Shown here one piece after another: positions 1 to 7,401 of a DNA stretch of 8,132 bases. The DNA lies in contig CAJXOV010000084.1 in NCBI GenBank assembly GCA_913057815.1, positions 1 through 8,132 of the forward strand, given 5' to 3'. Position 1 is the first letter of the stretch. Every line of letters begins with the position of its first letter. The notes beneath the pieces are model-generated. The model searched no databases. It worked only from the letters and a program-made list of their open reading frames with translations, and was not told the origin of the DNA. The translations under genes and the position numbers were made by a program. Origin of the DNA: an uncultured Flavobacteriales bacterium (GTDB lineage Bacteria > Bacteroidota > Bacteroidia > Flavobacteriales_D > Sanyastnellaceae).

Positions 1-43
1 ACCTCTCTATTCGTCGGCAGCGTCAGATGTGTATAAGAGACAG
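1..43 (+). other. Illumina Nextera read-1 adapter with i5 index (library artefact)
   Basis: Bases 11-43 match the Nextera transposase read-1 adapter, ending in the 19-base Tn5 mosaic end AGATGTGTATAAGAGACAG at 25-43. Bases 3-10 read CTCTCTAT, which I recall as the i5 index S502, and bases 1-2 fit the last two bases of the P5 primer. This is synthetic sequence, not genome. The genomic insert begins at 44, so nothing here should be annotated as biology and the first gene is cut by the library break. Confidence 0.97.
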
Positions 44-45
44 CT

Positions 46-3000
46 ATAAGTTATACCATAAGAGATATAGGAAACAATTTAGTGACGGAGACTTTTACTA
101 TTACAGTAAATGACTCGGAAGCACCTGTGATTTCAGGCATGCCTATAGATCAGTTGTTAAACTCTCAACCGAATGTTTGTGGAGCAGTAGCCGTTTGGGC
201 AGAACCCACGGCAGCTGACAATTGTTCACTAGATACTTTTTCAAGTGACTTCTCTTCAGGGTTTGAGTTTCCAGTAGGACAAACTACCGTGACTTACACC
301 GCTCTAGATGAAAAAGGAAATACGCATACTGAAAGTTTTATAATAGAAGTTGTTGATGTAGAGTTTCCAGTTATCACTTTTGATTCAGATACTATACGAG
401 TGGGAAATACATCTGGTTTATGTTCAGCTAATGTGAGTTGGCCAGTGCCTACTATAACAGATAATTGTGAAGTAGATCCTTACAGTGAGGACCATACTTC
501 AGGAGATTTATTTGATGTAGGAACACATACAGTAGTTTTTGCGGTAGATGATGTGAATGGGTTAACAACTATCGCTAATCTTACTATAATAGTTGAGGAT
601 AACGAATCACCAGAGTTGGTGAATTTACCAGTTGATATTGAGGTTAGTAATGATTTAGGTCAATGTGGAGCTGTGGTTGGTTGGGTTCTACCTACTGCCT
701 CAGATAATTGTCCTTTAGGCCAAGTTCCTTTTTCTGATGTTTCTAGTAACACCTTCTTTTCAGTAGGAGACACAGAAGTGACGTACACCATTATAGATAA
801 CTCAGGAAATGAAACTACAGGGTCATTTACAGTTACAGTTAATGATACAGAAGCACCAGTGATTCTGACATCAGTAAATAACATTAATCAAGTAAACGAT
901 CCAGGAAATTGTGGAGCTATAGTCACATGGTCAGATCCAGTAGTAGGAGATAATTGTACAGTAGGAACGATCGAATCAGATTACTTATCAGGAGCTACAT
1001 TTCCTGTAGGAAGTACAACGGTAACATATACAATAACCGATATACATGGAAACCCACTCATAGTGGAGTTCACTATAGAAGTGACTATATCAGATTCTGA
1101 ATTTCCCGTAATAAGTGGAATGCCAGCAGACATAGATTTACCAAACACGACAGGCGAATGCGGAAGAATGGTTAATTGGCTAGAGCCAACTGTAGATGAT
1201 AATTGTTTGCTAGTTAGTATGCTGGGAGATCACGCACCAGGAGAAACGTTTCCAGTCGGAGTTACTGTAGTAACATATACAGCAGATGATGGAAATGGAA
1301 ATGAAATAACAGAAAGCTTTAACATAACTATTCGAGATACAGAATTTCCAGTTATAACAGACCTTCCTTCTTTTACATCAAATATTCCAAATGACAATGG
1401 AATGTGCGGAGCAGAAGTGAGCTGGCTTGAACCTAGTGTTTCGGATAATTGTTTGGCGCCATTAACTATTACTTCAGATTTTAATTCAGGAGATTATTTT
1501 GCCATAGGACCTCATACCGTAGAATATACAGTTGTAGATGGAGCAGGGAATGCAACTACAGAGAGTTTTACCTTCACAATTGTAGACACTGAAAAGCCAA
1601 CTATAACATTTCCAGATGGAAATATAGAGGCAGAAGCAAATGAGGGTGAATGTGGGACCATGGTGACATGGATAGATCCAGTTATAAATGACAATTGTGA
1701 TTTTTCAATTGTAAGTGTATCACACACAAGCGGAGCCAATTTCGTTGTCGGAGATCATACAGTTTTATATTTAATTACTGATTTAGCTGGAAATACTACT
1801 GAGGATTCATTTACAATTACGATAAATGATACACAACTTCCTAAAATTACAGGAATACCTTTAGGGCAGGTATTGAATTCAGAGATTAATTCATGCGGGG
1901 CAGAAGCTATCTGGACCGAGCCTACAGCTTCGGATAATTGTACATTGGTTAGTTTCACCAGCAACTATTCTTCTGGATATGAGTTTCCGGTAGGACAAAC
2001 GACTGTGACTTATACCGCTACTGATGATTCAGGAAATACATATGAAGAGAATTTCATTATTGAAGTTATAGATGTGGAATTTCCAGTAATCACTTTTGTT
2101 TCTGATACGATTACAGTTGGAAACGATATTGGAAATTGTTCAGCAAATGTGTTTTGGCCTGCTCCTACTATTACAGATAACTGCGGAGTAGATCCTTATA
2201 GTGAAGACCATACCTCTGGAGATCTTTTTAATGTGGGAACACATGCTGTCGTTTTTGCAGTGGATGACGTAAATGGATTAACTACCATAGCTAATCTTAC
2301 AATAATAGTTGAAGATATTCAAGACCCAGAATTGGTGAACATGCCATCTGATATTACGGTTAATAATGATCCTGGAATTTGCGAAGCACAAGTAATTTGG
2401 ATCGATCCAATTGCCTCTGATAATTGTTCAATTGATACAATTGTACAATCTGCATCTTCAGGAGACTCTTTTCCAGAAGGAGAGAGCATCGTGACATATA
2501 CTGTTACAGACATTCATGGAAATCAAGTAACTAAATCATTTACAATTACAGTAAATGATAATGAGGAACCACAAGTTGTGTGTCAGGGTGATATTTCTAC
2601 AGATTTCGATCAGAACTGTGAATTCGTCATTCTAGATTATACTGGCGATTTAGTAACACTCAGCGATAATTGTACTAATGCAGAGAACATAATCCTCACC
2701 CAAACTCCAGCAGAAGGAACCATAATTACTGAATCTACTTTGATTACAATAGAGGCACGAGATGAATCGGGAAATACGTCATCTTGTACGTTTAACGTAA
2801 ACCCAGCAGATAATACTGCTCCTGTAGCCACTTGTATTTCCGTTTTGGAAGTACATCTGGATGAAACAGGCGTGGCATCTATTCTAGAAGAAGAGACTGA
2901 TTTAGGATCTGATGACAATTGCACCGCTGACTTAACTTATTCTTTAGATAGAACGAACTTTTCATGTTCTGACTTACTAAACAATGTCATTGTCACATTA

Positions 3001-6000
3001 AGAGTGACAGATGATATGTCCAACTTTAGTACCTGTCAAACAGAAATTATTATTCTGGATACAATAAACCCAATAATAACAGGGCTGCCTGCAGTCATTA
3101 ATATTGATGCACTGACTGATACATGTGGAATAGAGGTAGATTGGTTGTCTCCTTCAGTATTTGATAACTGCTCTGTGTTTACTATCACTAACACTGAAGA
3201 GCCAGGAGAGTTTTATTCTACCGGAAATCATGAAGTAATCTATGAAGCTATCGATCCATCCGGGAATGTTACTTCGCATTCATTTATGATAAATGTAATA
3301 GACAATACTCCTCCAGTAATTATTGTAACCGACACATTATGGGCTTATTCAGCACCATATGAGGTGTTTAATGAATTTGCTTGCGGAATTACTTTTGAGG
3401 ATGTAGAAAATCATGAAGATCTAGAAATTAAAGATAATTGTGGAATTCAAAGTATAGTCATGGGAGATGGAAATGAATATTTACCAAACTCAGACTATGA
3501 AATTGAATTTACTGTGACCGATATTAATAATAACATTAGCGTTCAAGAATTTATATTGGCCGTAAGAGATACTATAGCGCCAGTTCCAGAAGGTGTTCAT
3601 GCAGGAACTGTTGAATACTATATAGAAGAGTTTACTTGTGATAGAATAGGTCCAGCGTTACAATATGTAGATAATTGTACTACTCCTGAAGATCTTGTAA
3701 TAACGGCTAATCCTACTGTCGAATCATTAACTCCAGGAGTAGAAACTCTTGTGGAATGGACCATAGAAGACGGAAATGGTAATGTATCTACTTTTAGTCA
3801 GCTACTAACTGTAATAGATTTATTTGCTCCAGAAGTATTATGTCAGTTTAATTTGGAAACTGATATAGAATCCGATTGTACCGCAGATATTACTGATCTA
3901 GTAAATCATGTACAAATTGAAGGTCAGTGTAATGAGGAATTAGATATAGATATAATAGTTACTGACTATTTAGGAAATACTATTATAGATTTCACAGATG
4001 TTTATTATCAGTCGCCAGATGAAAATTACTTCATCGTGGATTACATTGTATCTGATGCTTCAGACACAACGACTTGTCAAACTCTGATCACTATTTATGA
4101 TGCTACAGCACCAGTGATAACTAATTGCCCTAATGACACTACTATGGTTCTAACAGAGGATTGTACTTTTTTACTGGATGATTTTAGAGACCAGTTAATT
4201 ATAGAAGATTGTAGTGGAATATCAGATGTGTTCTATTCTCTAAGCAGTACTGTAAATGAGGATTCCTTTGATCAAAACTGGACCATAGATTCTCCTTACG
4301 ATATAGAAATAGTAGCAAAAGATGCCAGCAGTGACATAATAGGGAATCAAAATTCAGCTTTCTGTAACTTCTCTGTTACATTCATAGATCTGACTCCACC
4401 TAGAATTGATCTTTCAATGCTTGGAGATACTGTGAGAGAAGAAAAACTTGGAAATTGTGAAGTTGAAATACTTGACTATTCTGAAATAGTAGATTTCGAT
4501 GATACCTGTGGTGAAGTTATTTTCACGCAAATGCCTGAGCCAGGTACGTATCAAGTTGGGGATTATGAGTCTTTTAATCAAATAGTATTTACCGCAGTAG
4601 ATGAATCTAATAATTCTAGAATTGACTCTATTCCGTTAATTATGGAAGATTTAACTAACCCTACAGGAGCCAACCCTGCATCCTACGAACTTTATTTAGG
4701 TTCCTATTTTAATATGGGGGAAGTGTTTTACACATGTAGCTCTTTAATTGATGATACATATTTAAATGGAATTATTAATCAGGGGAATGTACTTGTTCAA
4801 GCAGATAATTGTACTTCAGTAGAAAACTTATCCGTAACGTTCTTAGGAGATATGTTTGTGGAGATAGTTGGAGTAGATACCTTAAGTTTTGAAATAATTG
4901 ATGAGGCTGGTAATGCTTCAATAGTACCGCTTAATATTGTAGTAAATGATGAGACTGCACCTTATTGGGTGGACGAAACACAGATACCAGATGATTTGAC
5001 AGTCTTCACCAGTGAGGCTAACGGTTCTGAGTGTGGTTATAATTTTGATTTCCCATTACCCTTGGCAGCAGATCCATGTGACCATGAGGTAACAGTAACA
5101 GCATCCTGTGATCCTGAAATTGAGAATGACTTTTTTCCATCGGGAGACTATATTATTACTTATGAAGCATCTGATATTTACGGAAACTCAATAGATACAT
5201 CATTTGTACTTTCGGTAATAGATGATACCGCTCCAGTAATAATTGATTGTCCTACAGTAAATTTCGAGTTCTGCTCTCAAGAGATTTTTATTCCAGAAAT
5301 ACAAGCTGTAGACTGCGAAGGTGATGTATTTTTAGTTCAAAGTGAGGATGACCCTATCCAAGATGATGAACTATTTACTGAACCAGGCAGTTATGCTTTA
5401 ACATACATCGCCATGGATCAATATGGAAATTCAGATGAGTGTATTGTAAATGTAAATATAACTGAGGCTTTAATAGCTGAAATATTATTGGATGACACCG
5501 ACTTATGTGTAAATGAAGGAGCTCTAAACTTTACAGACATTGATGGCCAATCTTCGGAAGGCGGAACATTCTGGTTGTTTTCTGATTTTAACGGAACTGA
5601 TTATGAAAATGTAGAAGCTGCAGAACAATTGAATCCTGCTGATTTAGGTTCAGGACAATACAAAATTAAATACCAAAGGGATTCAAGTGATGAGGATTGC
5701 TTTGTTTCCGACTCGATTGATGTAGTTGTTTATGATTTGCCAGTGATTAATCTACCTGACTTAGAAGACAGATGTGGATTAGATATTGAGTTATTAATTC
5801 CACAAAACGCTGAGATATCATTTAATTGGTCAACAACTAATGAAGATATTCCTTCAAATGAGAATACTGCCATGCTTTCCTTAGAGCAAACAGAAGAGGT
5901 AACCTTGATTTTAAGTGGAAGGTACATAGATGATAATATAGGATGTTTCGCTTCTGATAGTGCATCTATTACATTGTTTGAACAACCCACAGTAGATGCA

Positions 6001-6489
6001 GGTGCAGGTTTCATATTGGACTTTACTACTTCAGCAGAATTAGTGGCTACAAAGACAGGTGAAGGAGAAGTTTTATGGGAATCTGAAGATACGAATGTCT
6101 CTTTTGAGGATGAAACATTGTTAGAAACTGAAGTCTATGATTTGACACTAGGTGAAAATATGTTTAAGGTTACTGTAACCAATGAGGTATGTGAACCCGT
6201 ATCAGATGAGATAATAATAACAGTGGAAGGATTTATCATTCCATCAGCTTATACTCCTAATGGAGATGGAGTAAATGATGTATTTGAAATAGAAGGTTTG
6301 AATTCTTTCAAGGATAAGAACTTAACTATTATGAATAGATGGGGTAAACCGATTTATGAAAACAACAACTATAATAACGACTGGGATGCCAGAAACAACG
6401 CAGGCGCAGAATTACCTGACGATACTTATTTCTATGTACTCACACTTGACGAGGAAGTCTTTTCAGGATATGTAATAATAAAAAGATAA
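46..6489 (+). CDS. Giant HYR-repeat cell-surface protein with T9SS type B C-terminal sorting domain (5' truncated)
   Basis: The reading frame is open from the first insert base and ends at TAA 6487-6489. The real start and the signal peptide lie upstream. GTG at 82 is an internal valine, since the codons before it (46-81) complete the end of a HYR repeat. Seen in order: a partial HYR repeat (46-114), ten canonical HYR repeats of 81-83 residues (115-2559), eleven divergent HYR-like repeats (2560-5463), Ig/PKD-like modules (5464-6231), and a gliding-motility-type CTD (6232-6486) with TPNGDGVND, NRWG and TYFY motifs. Family knowledge: such CTDs direct export through the T9SS and attachment at the cell surface, and HYR domains are Ig-like folds often found in adhesive proteins. 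No enzyme domain is visible in the part seen. Inference: a long, stalk-like adhesin or matrix protein, analogous in layout to SprB. The protein is visibly rich in Asp, Glu, Thr, Ser and Asn. The following porP/sprF gene is adjacent or overlapping, suggesting one transcript. The ligand and total length are unknown. Confidence 0.95.
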   Translation: MSYTIRDIGNNLVTETFTITVNDSEAPVISGMPIDQLLNSQPNVCGAVAVWAEPTAADNCSLDTFSSDFSSGFEFPVGQTTVTYTALDEKGNTHTESFIIEVVDVEFPVITFDSDTIRVGNTSGLCSANVSWPVPTITDNCEVDPYSEDHTSGDLFDVGTHTVVFAVDDVNGLTTIANLTIIVEDNESPELVNLPVDIEVSNDLGQCGAVVGWVLPTASDNCPLGQVPFSDVSSNTFFSVGDTEVTYTIIDNSGNETTGSFTVTVNDTEAPVILTSVNNINQVNDPGNCGAIVTWSDPVVGDNCTVGTIESDYLSGATFPVGSTTVTYTITDIHGNPLIVEFTIEVTISDSEFPVISGMPADIDLPNTTGECGRMVNWLEPTVDDNCLLVSMLGDHAPGETFPVGVTVVTYTADDGNGNEITESFNITIRDTEFPVITDLPSFTSNIPNDNGMCGAEVSWLEPSVSDNCLAPLTITSDFNSGDYFAIGPHTVEYTVVDGAGNATTESFTFTIVDTEKPTITFPDGNIEAEANEGECGTMVTWIDPVINDNCDFSIVSVSHTSGANFVVGDHTVLYLITDLAGNTTEDSFTITINDTQLPKITGIPLGQVLNSEINSCGAEAIWTEPTASDNCTLVSFTSNYSSGYEFPVGQTTVTYTATDDSGNTYEENFIIEVIDVEFPVITFVSDTITVGNDIGNCSANVFWPAPTITDNCGVDPYSEDHTSGDLFNVGTHAVVFAVDDVNGLTTIANLTIIVEDIQDPELVNMPSDITVNNDPGICEAQVIWIDPIASDNCSIDTIVQSASSGDSFPEGESIVTYTVTDIHGNQVTKSFTITVNDNEEPQVVCQGDISTDFDQNCEFVILDYTGDLVTLSDNCTNAENIILTQTPAEGTIITESTLITIEARDESGNTSSCTFNVNPADNTAPVATCISVLEVHLDETGVASILEEETDLGSDDNCTADLTYSLDRTNFSCSDLLNNVIVTLRVTDDMSNFSTCQTEIIILDTINPIITGLPAVINIDALTDTCGIEVDWLSPSVFDNCSVFTITNTEEPGEFYSTGNHEVIYEAIDPSGNVTSHSFMINVIDNTPPVIIVTDTLWAYSAPYEVFNEFACGITFEDVENHEDLEIKDNCGIQSIVMGDGNEYLPNSDYEIEFTVTDINNNISVQEFILAVRDTIAPVPEGVHAGTVEYYIEEFTCDRIGPALQYVDNCTTPEDLVITANPTVESLTPGVETLVEWTIEDGNGNVSTFSQLLTVIDLFAPEVLCQFNLETDIESDCTADITDLVNHVQIEGQCNEELDIDIIVTDYLGNTIIDFTDVYYQSPDENYFIVDYIVSDASDTTTCQTLITIYDATAPVITNCPNDTTMVLTEDCTFLLDDFRDQLIIEDCSGISDVFYSLSSTVNEDSFDQNWTIDSPYDIEIVAKDASSDIIGNQNSAFCNFSVTFIDLTPPRIDLSMLGDTVREEKLGNCEVEILDYSEIVDFDDTCGEVIFTQMPEPGTYQVGDYESFNQIVFTAVDESNNSRIDSIPLIMEDLTNPTGANPASYELYLGSYFNMGEVFYTCSSLIDDTYLNGIINQGNVLVQADNCTSVENLSVTFLGDMFVEIVGVDTLSFEIIDEAGNASIVPLNIVVNDETAPYWVDETQIPDDLTVFTSEANGSECGYNFDFPLPLAADPCDHEVTVTASCDPEIENDFFPSGDYIITYEASDIYGNSIDTSFVLSVIDDTAPVIIDCPTVNFEFCSQEIFIPEIQAVDCEGDVFLVQSEDDPIQDDELFTEPGSYALTYIAMDQYGNSDECIVNVNITEALIAEILLDDTDLCVNEGALNFTDIDGQSSEGGTFWLFSDFNGTDYENVEAAEQLNPADLGSGQYKIKYQRDSSDEDCFVSDSIDVVVYDLPVINLPDLEDRCGLDIELLIPQNAEISFNWSTTNEDIPSNENTAMLSLEQTEEVTLILSGRYIDDNIGCFASDSASITLFEQPTVDAGAGFILDFTTSAELVATKTGEGEVLWESEDTNVSFEDETLLETEVYDLTLGENMFKVTVTNEVCEPVSDEIIITVEGFIIPSAYTPNGDGVNDVFEIEGLNSFKDKNLTIMNRWGKPIYENNNYNNDWDARNNAGAELPDDTYFYVLTLDEEVFSGYVIIKR
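115..600 (+). repeat. Two-domain duplication, copy A (R1-R2)
   Basis: R1-R2 aligns without gaps to R8-R9 (1831-2316); both copies are exactly 486 bases and lie 1,716 bases apart. By eye, R2 and R9 share 71 of 81 residues and R1 and R8 about 51 of 81, far more than other repeat pairs. The R2/R9 pair is also an unusual HYR subtype, with FAVDDVNGL in place of the usual YTxxDxxGN. Confidence 0.88.
1831..2316 (+). repeat. Two-domain duplication, copy B (R8-R9)
   Basis: Second copy of the R1-R2 block. Among the 71 residues shared by R2 and R9, roughly 30 codons differ synonymously by my hand count, so the duplication is old and the protein sequence has been held by selection. The similarity fades inside R10: its opening PELVN matches R3, but the rest of R10 resembles the generic repeat. 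Confidence 0.88.
2560..5463 (+). repeat. Eleven divergent HYR-like repeats (R11-R21)
   Basis: Approximate units are R11 2560-2811, R12 2812-3060, R13 3061-3303, R14 3304-3570, R15 3571-3819, R16 3820-4101, R17 4102-4389, R18 4390-4650, R19 4651-4950, R20 4951-5223 and R21 5224-5463, that is 80-100 residues each. They keep the Asp-x3-Pro boundary, and most keep a DNC-like core and a D-x-x-GN-like turn, but loops vary in length. R13 is close to the canonical form. R11, R12, R16, R17 and R21 carry four cysteines rather than two. R12 matches a familiar Bacteroidota variant in which a D-x-x-G segment replaces the first CG and an FSC follows DNC. Confidence 0.82.
5464..6231 (+). other. Non-HYR Ig/PKD-like modules before the sorting domain
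   Basis: The Asp-x3-Pro boundary stops at 5463. The segment 5464-5736 has the pattern LCVNEG, GGTF, N-P-A-D-L-G-S-G-x-Y and a late EDC, as in Ig-like modules common near the C-terminus of Bacteroidota secreted proteins. Segment 5737-5982 is a second Cys-bearing beta-rich unit. Segment 5983-6231 begins PTVDAGAG and ends VCEPVSDEIIITV, like the PKD-like module that often precedes type B CTDs. The fold assignments are inference from motif spacing and the residue limits are approximate. Confidence 0.65.
6232..6486 (+). other. T9SS type B C-terminal sorting domain (gliding-motility-associated CTD)
   Basis: The last 85 residues carry the hallmarks of this family: TPNGDGVNDVF at the start, then L-T-I-M-NRWG, an IYENNNYNNDW stretch, a LP-x-x-TYFY strand and a final GYVIIKR. 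Family knowledge: the domain is recognised by the T9SS at the outer membrane, and type B cargo typically depends on a PorP/SprF-like partner, one of which is encoded immediately downstream. Two positions differ from the form I know best: WDA where WDG is usual and PDDTYFY where PDGTYFY is usual. Neither obviously disables it. Confidence 0.93.
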
Positions 6490-6545
6490 AAACTTTAGCT
6501 CTACATATCATCATTATGCTATCGGCTTTCGCTTGCGTAGGTCAG
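6486..6545 (+). other. Probable Sec signal peptide of the PorP/SprF protein, upstream of its first ATG
   Basis: The SprF frame stays open upstream of ATG 6516 back to a stop at 6447-6449, with no ATG, GTG or TTG between. From ATA 6486 it reads x-KTLALHIIIMLSAFACVGQ, with a basic residue, a hydrophobic core and a plausible end after Gln at 6545, which is a convincing signal peptide. Starting at 6516 would leave only a short hydrophobic piece with no basic residue. ATA 6486-6488 overlaps the upstream stop TAA 6487-6489. Changing A to G at 6488 would give the common ATGA overlap, making ATG the start and TGA the stop. Confidence 0.6.
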
Positions 6546-7400
6546 AACGGAACAGTTCTGTCTCAGTATATGCAAAACGGTCTGCCTTTGAACCCTGCCT
6601 TTGCTGGAAGTAGAAACTCTACAAGTTTCACTTTTAGTAACAGAAATCAATGGGTAGGTATCGATGGAGCTCCTAACACCCAAACTTTAAGTTTTCATAC
6701 AGTTCTAAAAAATGAAAAGTTAGCTCCAGGATTATTTTTAACGAATGAATCCATCGGAATTAGCAAGAGTACAGGAGTCTTCGGGAATATAGCTTATAGA
6801 AATAAGTTGTATAAAGGAACTTTATCATTTGGGTTAGCCGCTGGAGTATTTATGAATAAAAATAGTTGGAAGGATGTAGTTACCACTACAGACGGAGATG
6901 ATGCTATTCCTTTAATGACTGAAAGAGTTATTCTACCAGATGTAAGTTTTGGAACTTACTACTACACTAAAAAATACTTCCTGAGCTTTTCTATTCCATT
7001 TATGCTTGGACACACTCTAAAAGAAGGCCGAAAAGTAGAATTTAACAGTGATTTTTCAAATTATCATATGCACCTAGCAGGTGGATATAATTATAAAATT
7101 AATAGAGAATGGTCCTTGCGTCCATCTGTCTTGGTGAAGTACCAGCATTCTTTTGGTGCTCAGGTAGATGTAAATGCTCTTTTAGGGTATAAAAGCACTA
7201 TAGTAGCAGGAATTAGCTATAGAAGTCAGGATGCTATCCTTTTCTTAGCAAGGTTCAATATTTCGAAACAGTTTCAAATTGGATATAGCTATGACTTCAC
7301 ATTAAATGCTCTTTCATTAGCCAGTAAAGGTTCACATGAAATCACACTACAGTATGATATAAAATATCGTTCTAGGGCTTCTAATCCTAGGTTTTTCTAA
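6516..7400 (+). CDS. PorP/SprF family type IX secretion system outer-membrane protein
   Basis: From ATG 6516 the product is 294 residues, close to the family's usual 300 or so, and 304 if translation begins at 6486. Seen: LSQYMQNGLPLNPAFAGSRN near residues 15-34, then R-N-QWVGIDGAP-x-TQ-x-L-x-F-H at 43-61, a run of alternating beta-strand segments, and a closing YSYDFTL (257-263), GSHEI (272-276) and terminal NPRFF. These are PorP/SprF hallmarks. Family knowledge: these outer-membrane beta-barrel proteins work with the T9SS, and SprF of Flavobacterium johnsoniae is needed for secretion of the adjacent adhesin SprB. The gene lies directly after a type B CTD cargo and one base before the next gene, so co-transcription and a dedicated partner role are likely. 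No promoter or terminator is visible at either junction. Oddity: the canonical ATG lacks a full signal peptide, so the true start is probably upstream. Confidence 0.93.
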   Translation: MLSAFACVGQNGTVLSQYMQNGLPLNPAFAGSRNSTSFTFSNRNQWVGIDGAPNTQTLSFHTVLKNEKLAPGLFLTNESIGISKSTGVFGNIAYRNKLYKGTLSFGLAAGVFMNKNSWKDVVTTTDGDDAIPLMTERVILPDVSFGTYYYTKKYFLSFSIPFMLGHTLKEGRKVEFNSDFSNYHMHLAGGYNYKINREWSLRPSVLVKYQHSFGAQVDVNALLGYKSTIVAGISYRSQDAILFLARFNISKQFQIGYSYDFTLNALSLASKGSHEITLQYDIKYRSRASNPRFF

Positions 7401-7401
7401 A

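Larger units (their letters stand above)
115..2559 (+). repeat. Ten canonical tandem HYR repeats (R1-R10)
   Basis: Repeat boundaries by translation are R1 115-357, R2 358-600, R3 601-846, R4 847-1095, R5 1096-1338, R6 1339-1587, R7 1588-1830, R8 1831-2073, R9 2074-2316 and R10 2317-2559. Each begins about D-x3-P-x-I, carries a first Cys (often CG) before a V/A-x-W, then (P)x4-DNC, a TSG- or SSG-like turn, FPVG, a VTYT-like strand, a GN turn (GL in R2 and R9) and an S-F-T-I-T-V-like strand. Each has exactly two cysteines, inferred to form one disulphide per domain. A partial repeat at 46-114 shows that the array continues upstream. The DNA has diverged, so this is a protein-level repeat rather than recent satellite DNA. 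Confidence 0.93.

Noticed and set aside
82..84. GTG as the start codon of the large gene
   Set aside because: Codons 46-81 in the same frame complete a normal HYR repeat end, so this is an internal Val in a gene truncated by the library break.
115..2559. Repeat array considered as CRISPR or satellite DNA
   Set aside because: Period of about 243 bases in one open frame with protein-level conservation and divergent DNA; it is a tandem protein-domain array.
660..2924. Five reverse-strand open frames of 64-95 codons within the HYR region
   Set aside because: They lie opposite the repeat-coding frame, mirror its periodic codon pattern, have no recognisable domains or signal peptides, and overlap a clearly functional gene.
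5730..6014. Reverse-strand open frame of 94 codons
   Set aside because: Entirely antisense to the Ig/PKD-like modules, with no motif and low-complexity translation; a shadow.
6543..6560. Six-base perfect hairpin CAGAAC/GTTCTG with six-base loop near the start of the PorP/SprF gene
   Set aside because: Short and expected by chance in a window this size; no flanking regulatory signature.
7372..7396. Possible terminator: CTAGG/CCTAG stem with nine-base loop followed by GTTTTTC
   Set aside because: Only a five-base stem with a short T run, lying inside the end of the PorP/SprF coding region just before a tightly linked gene.
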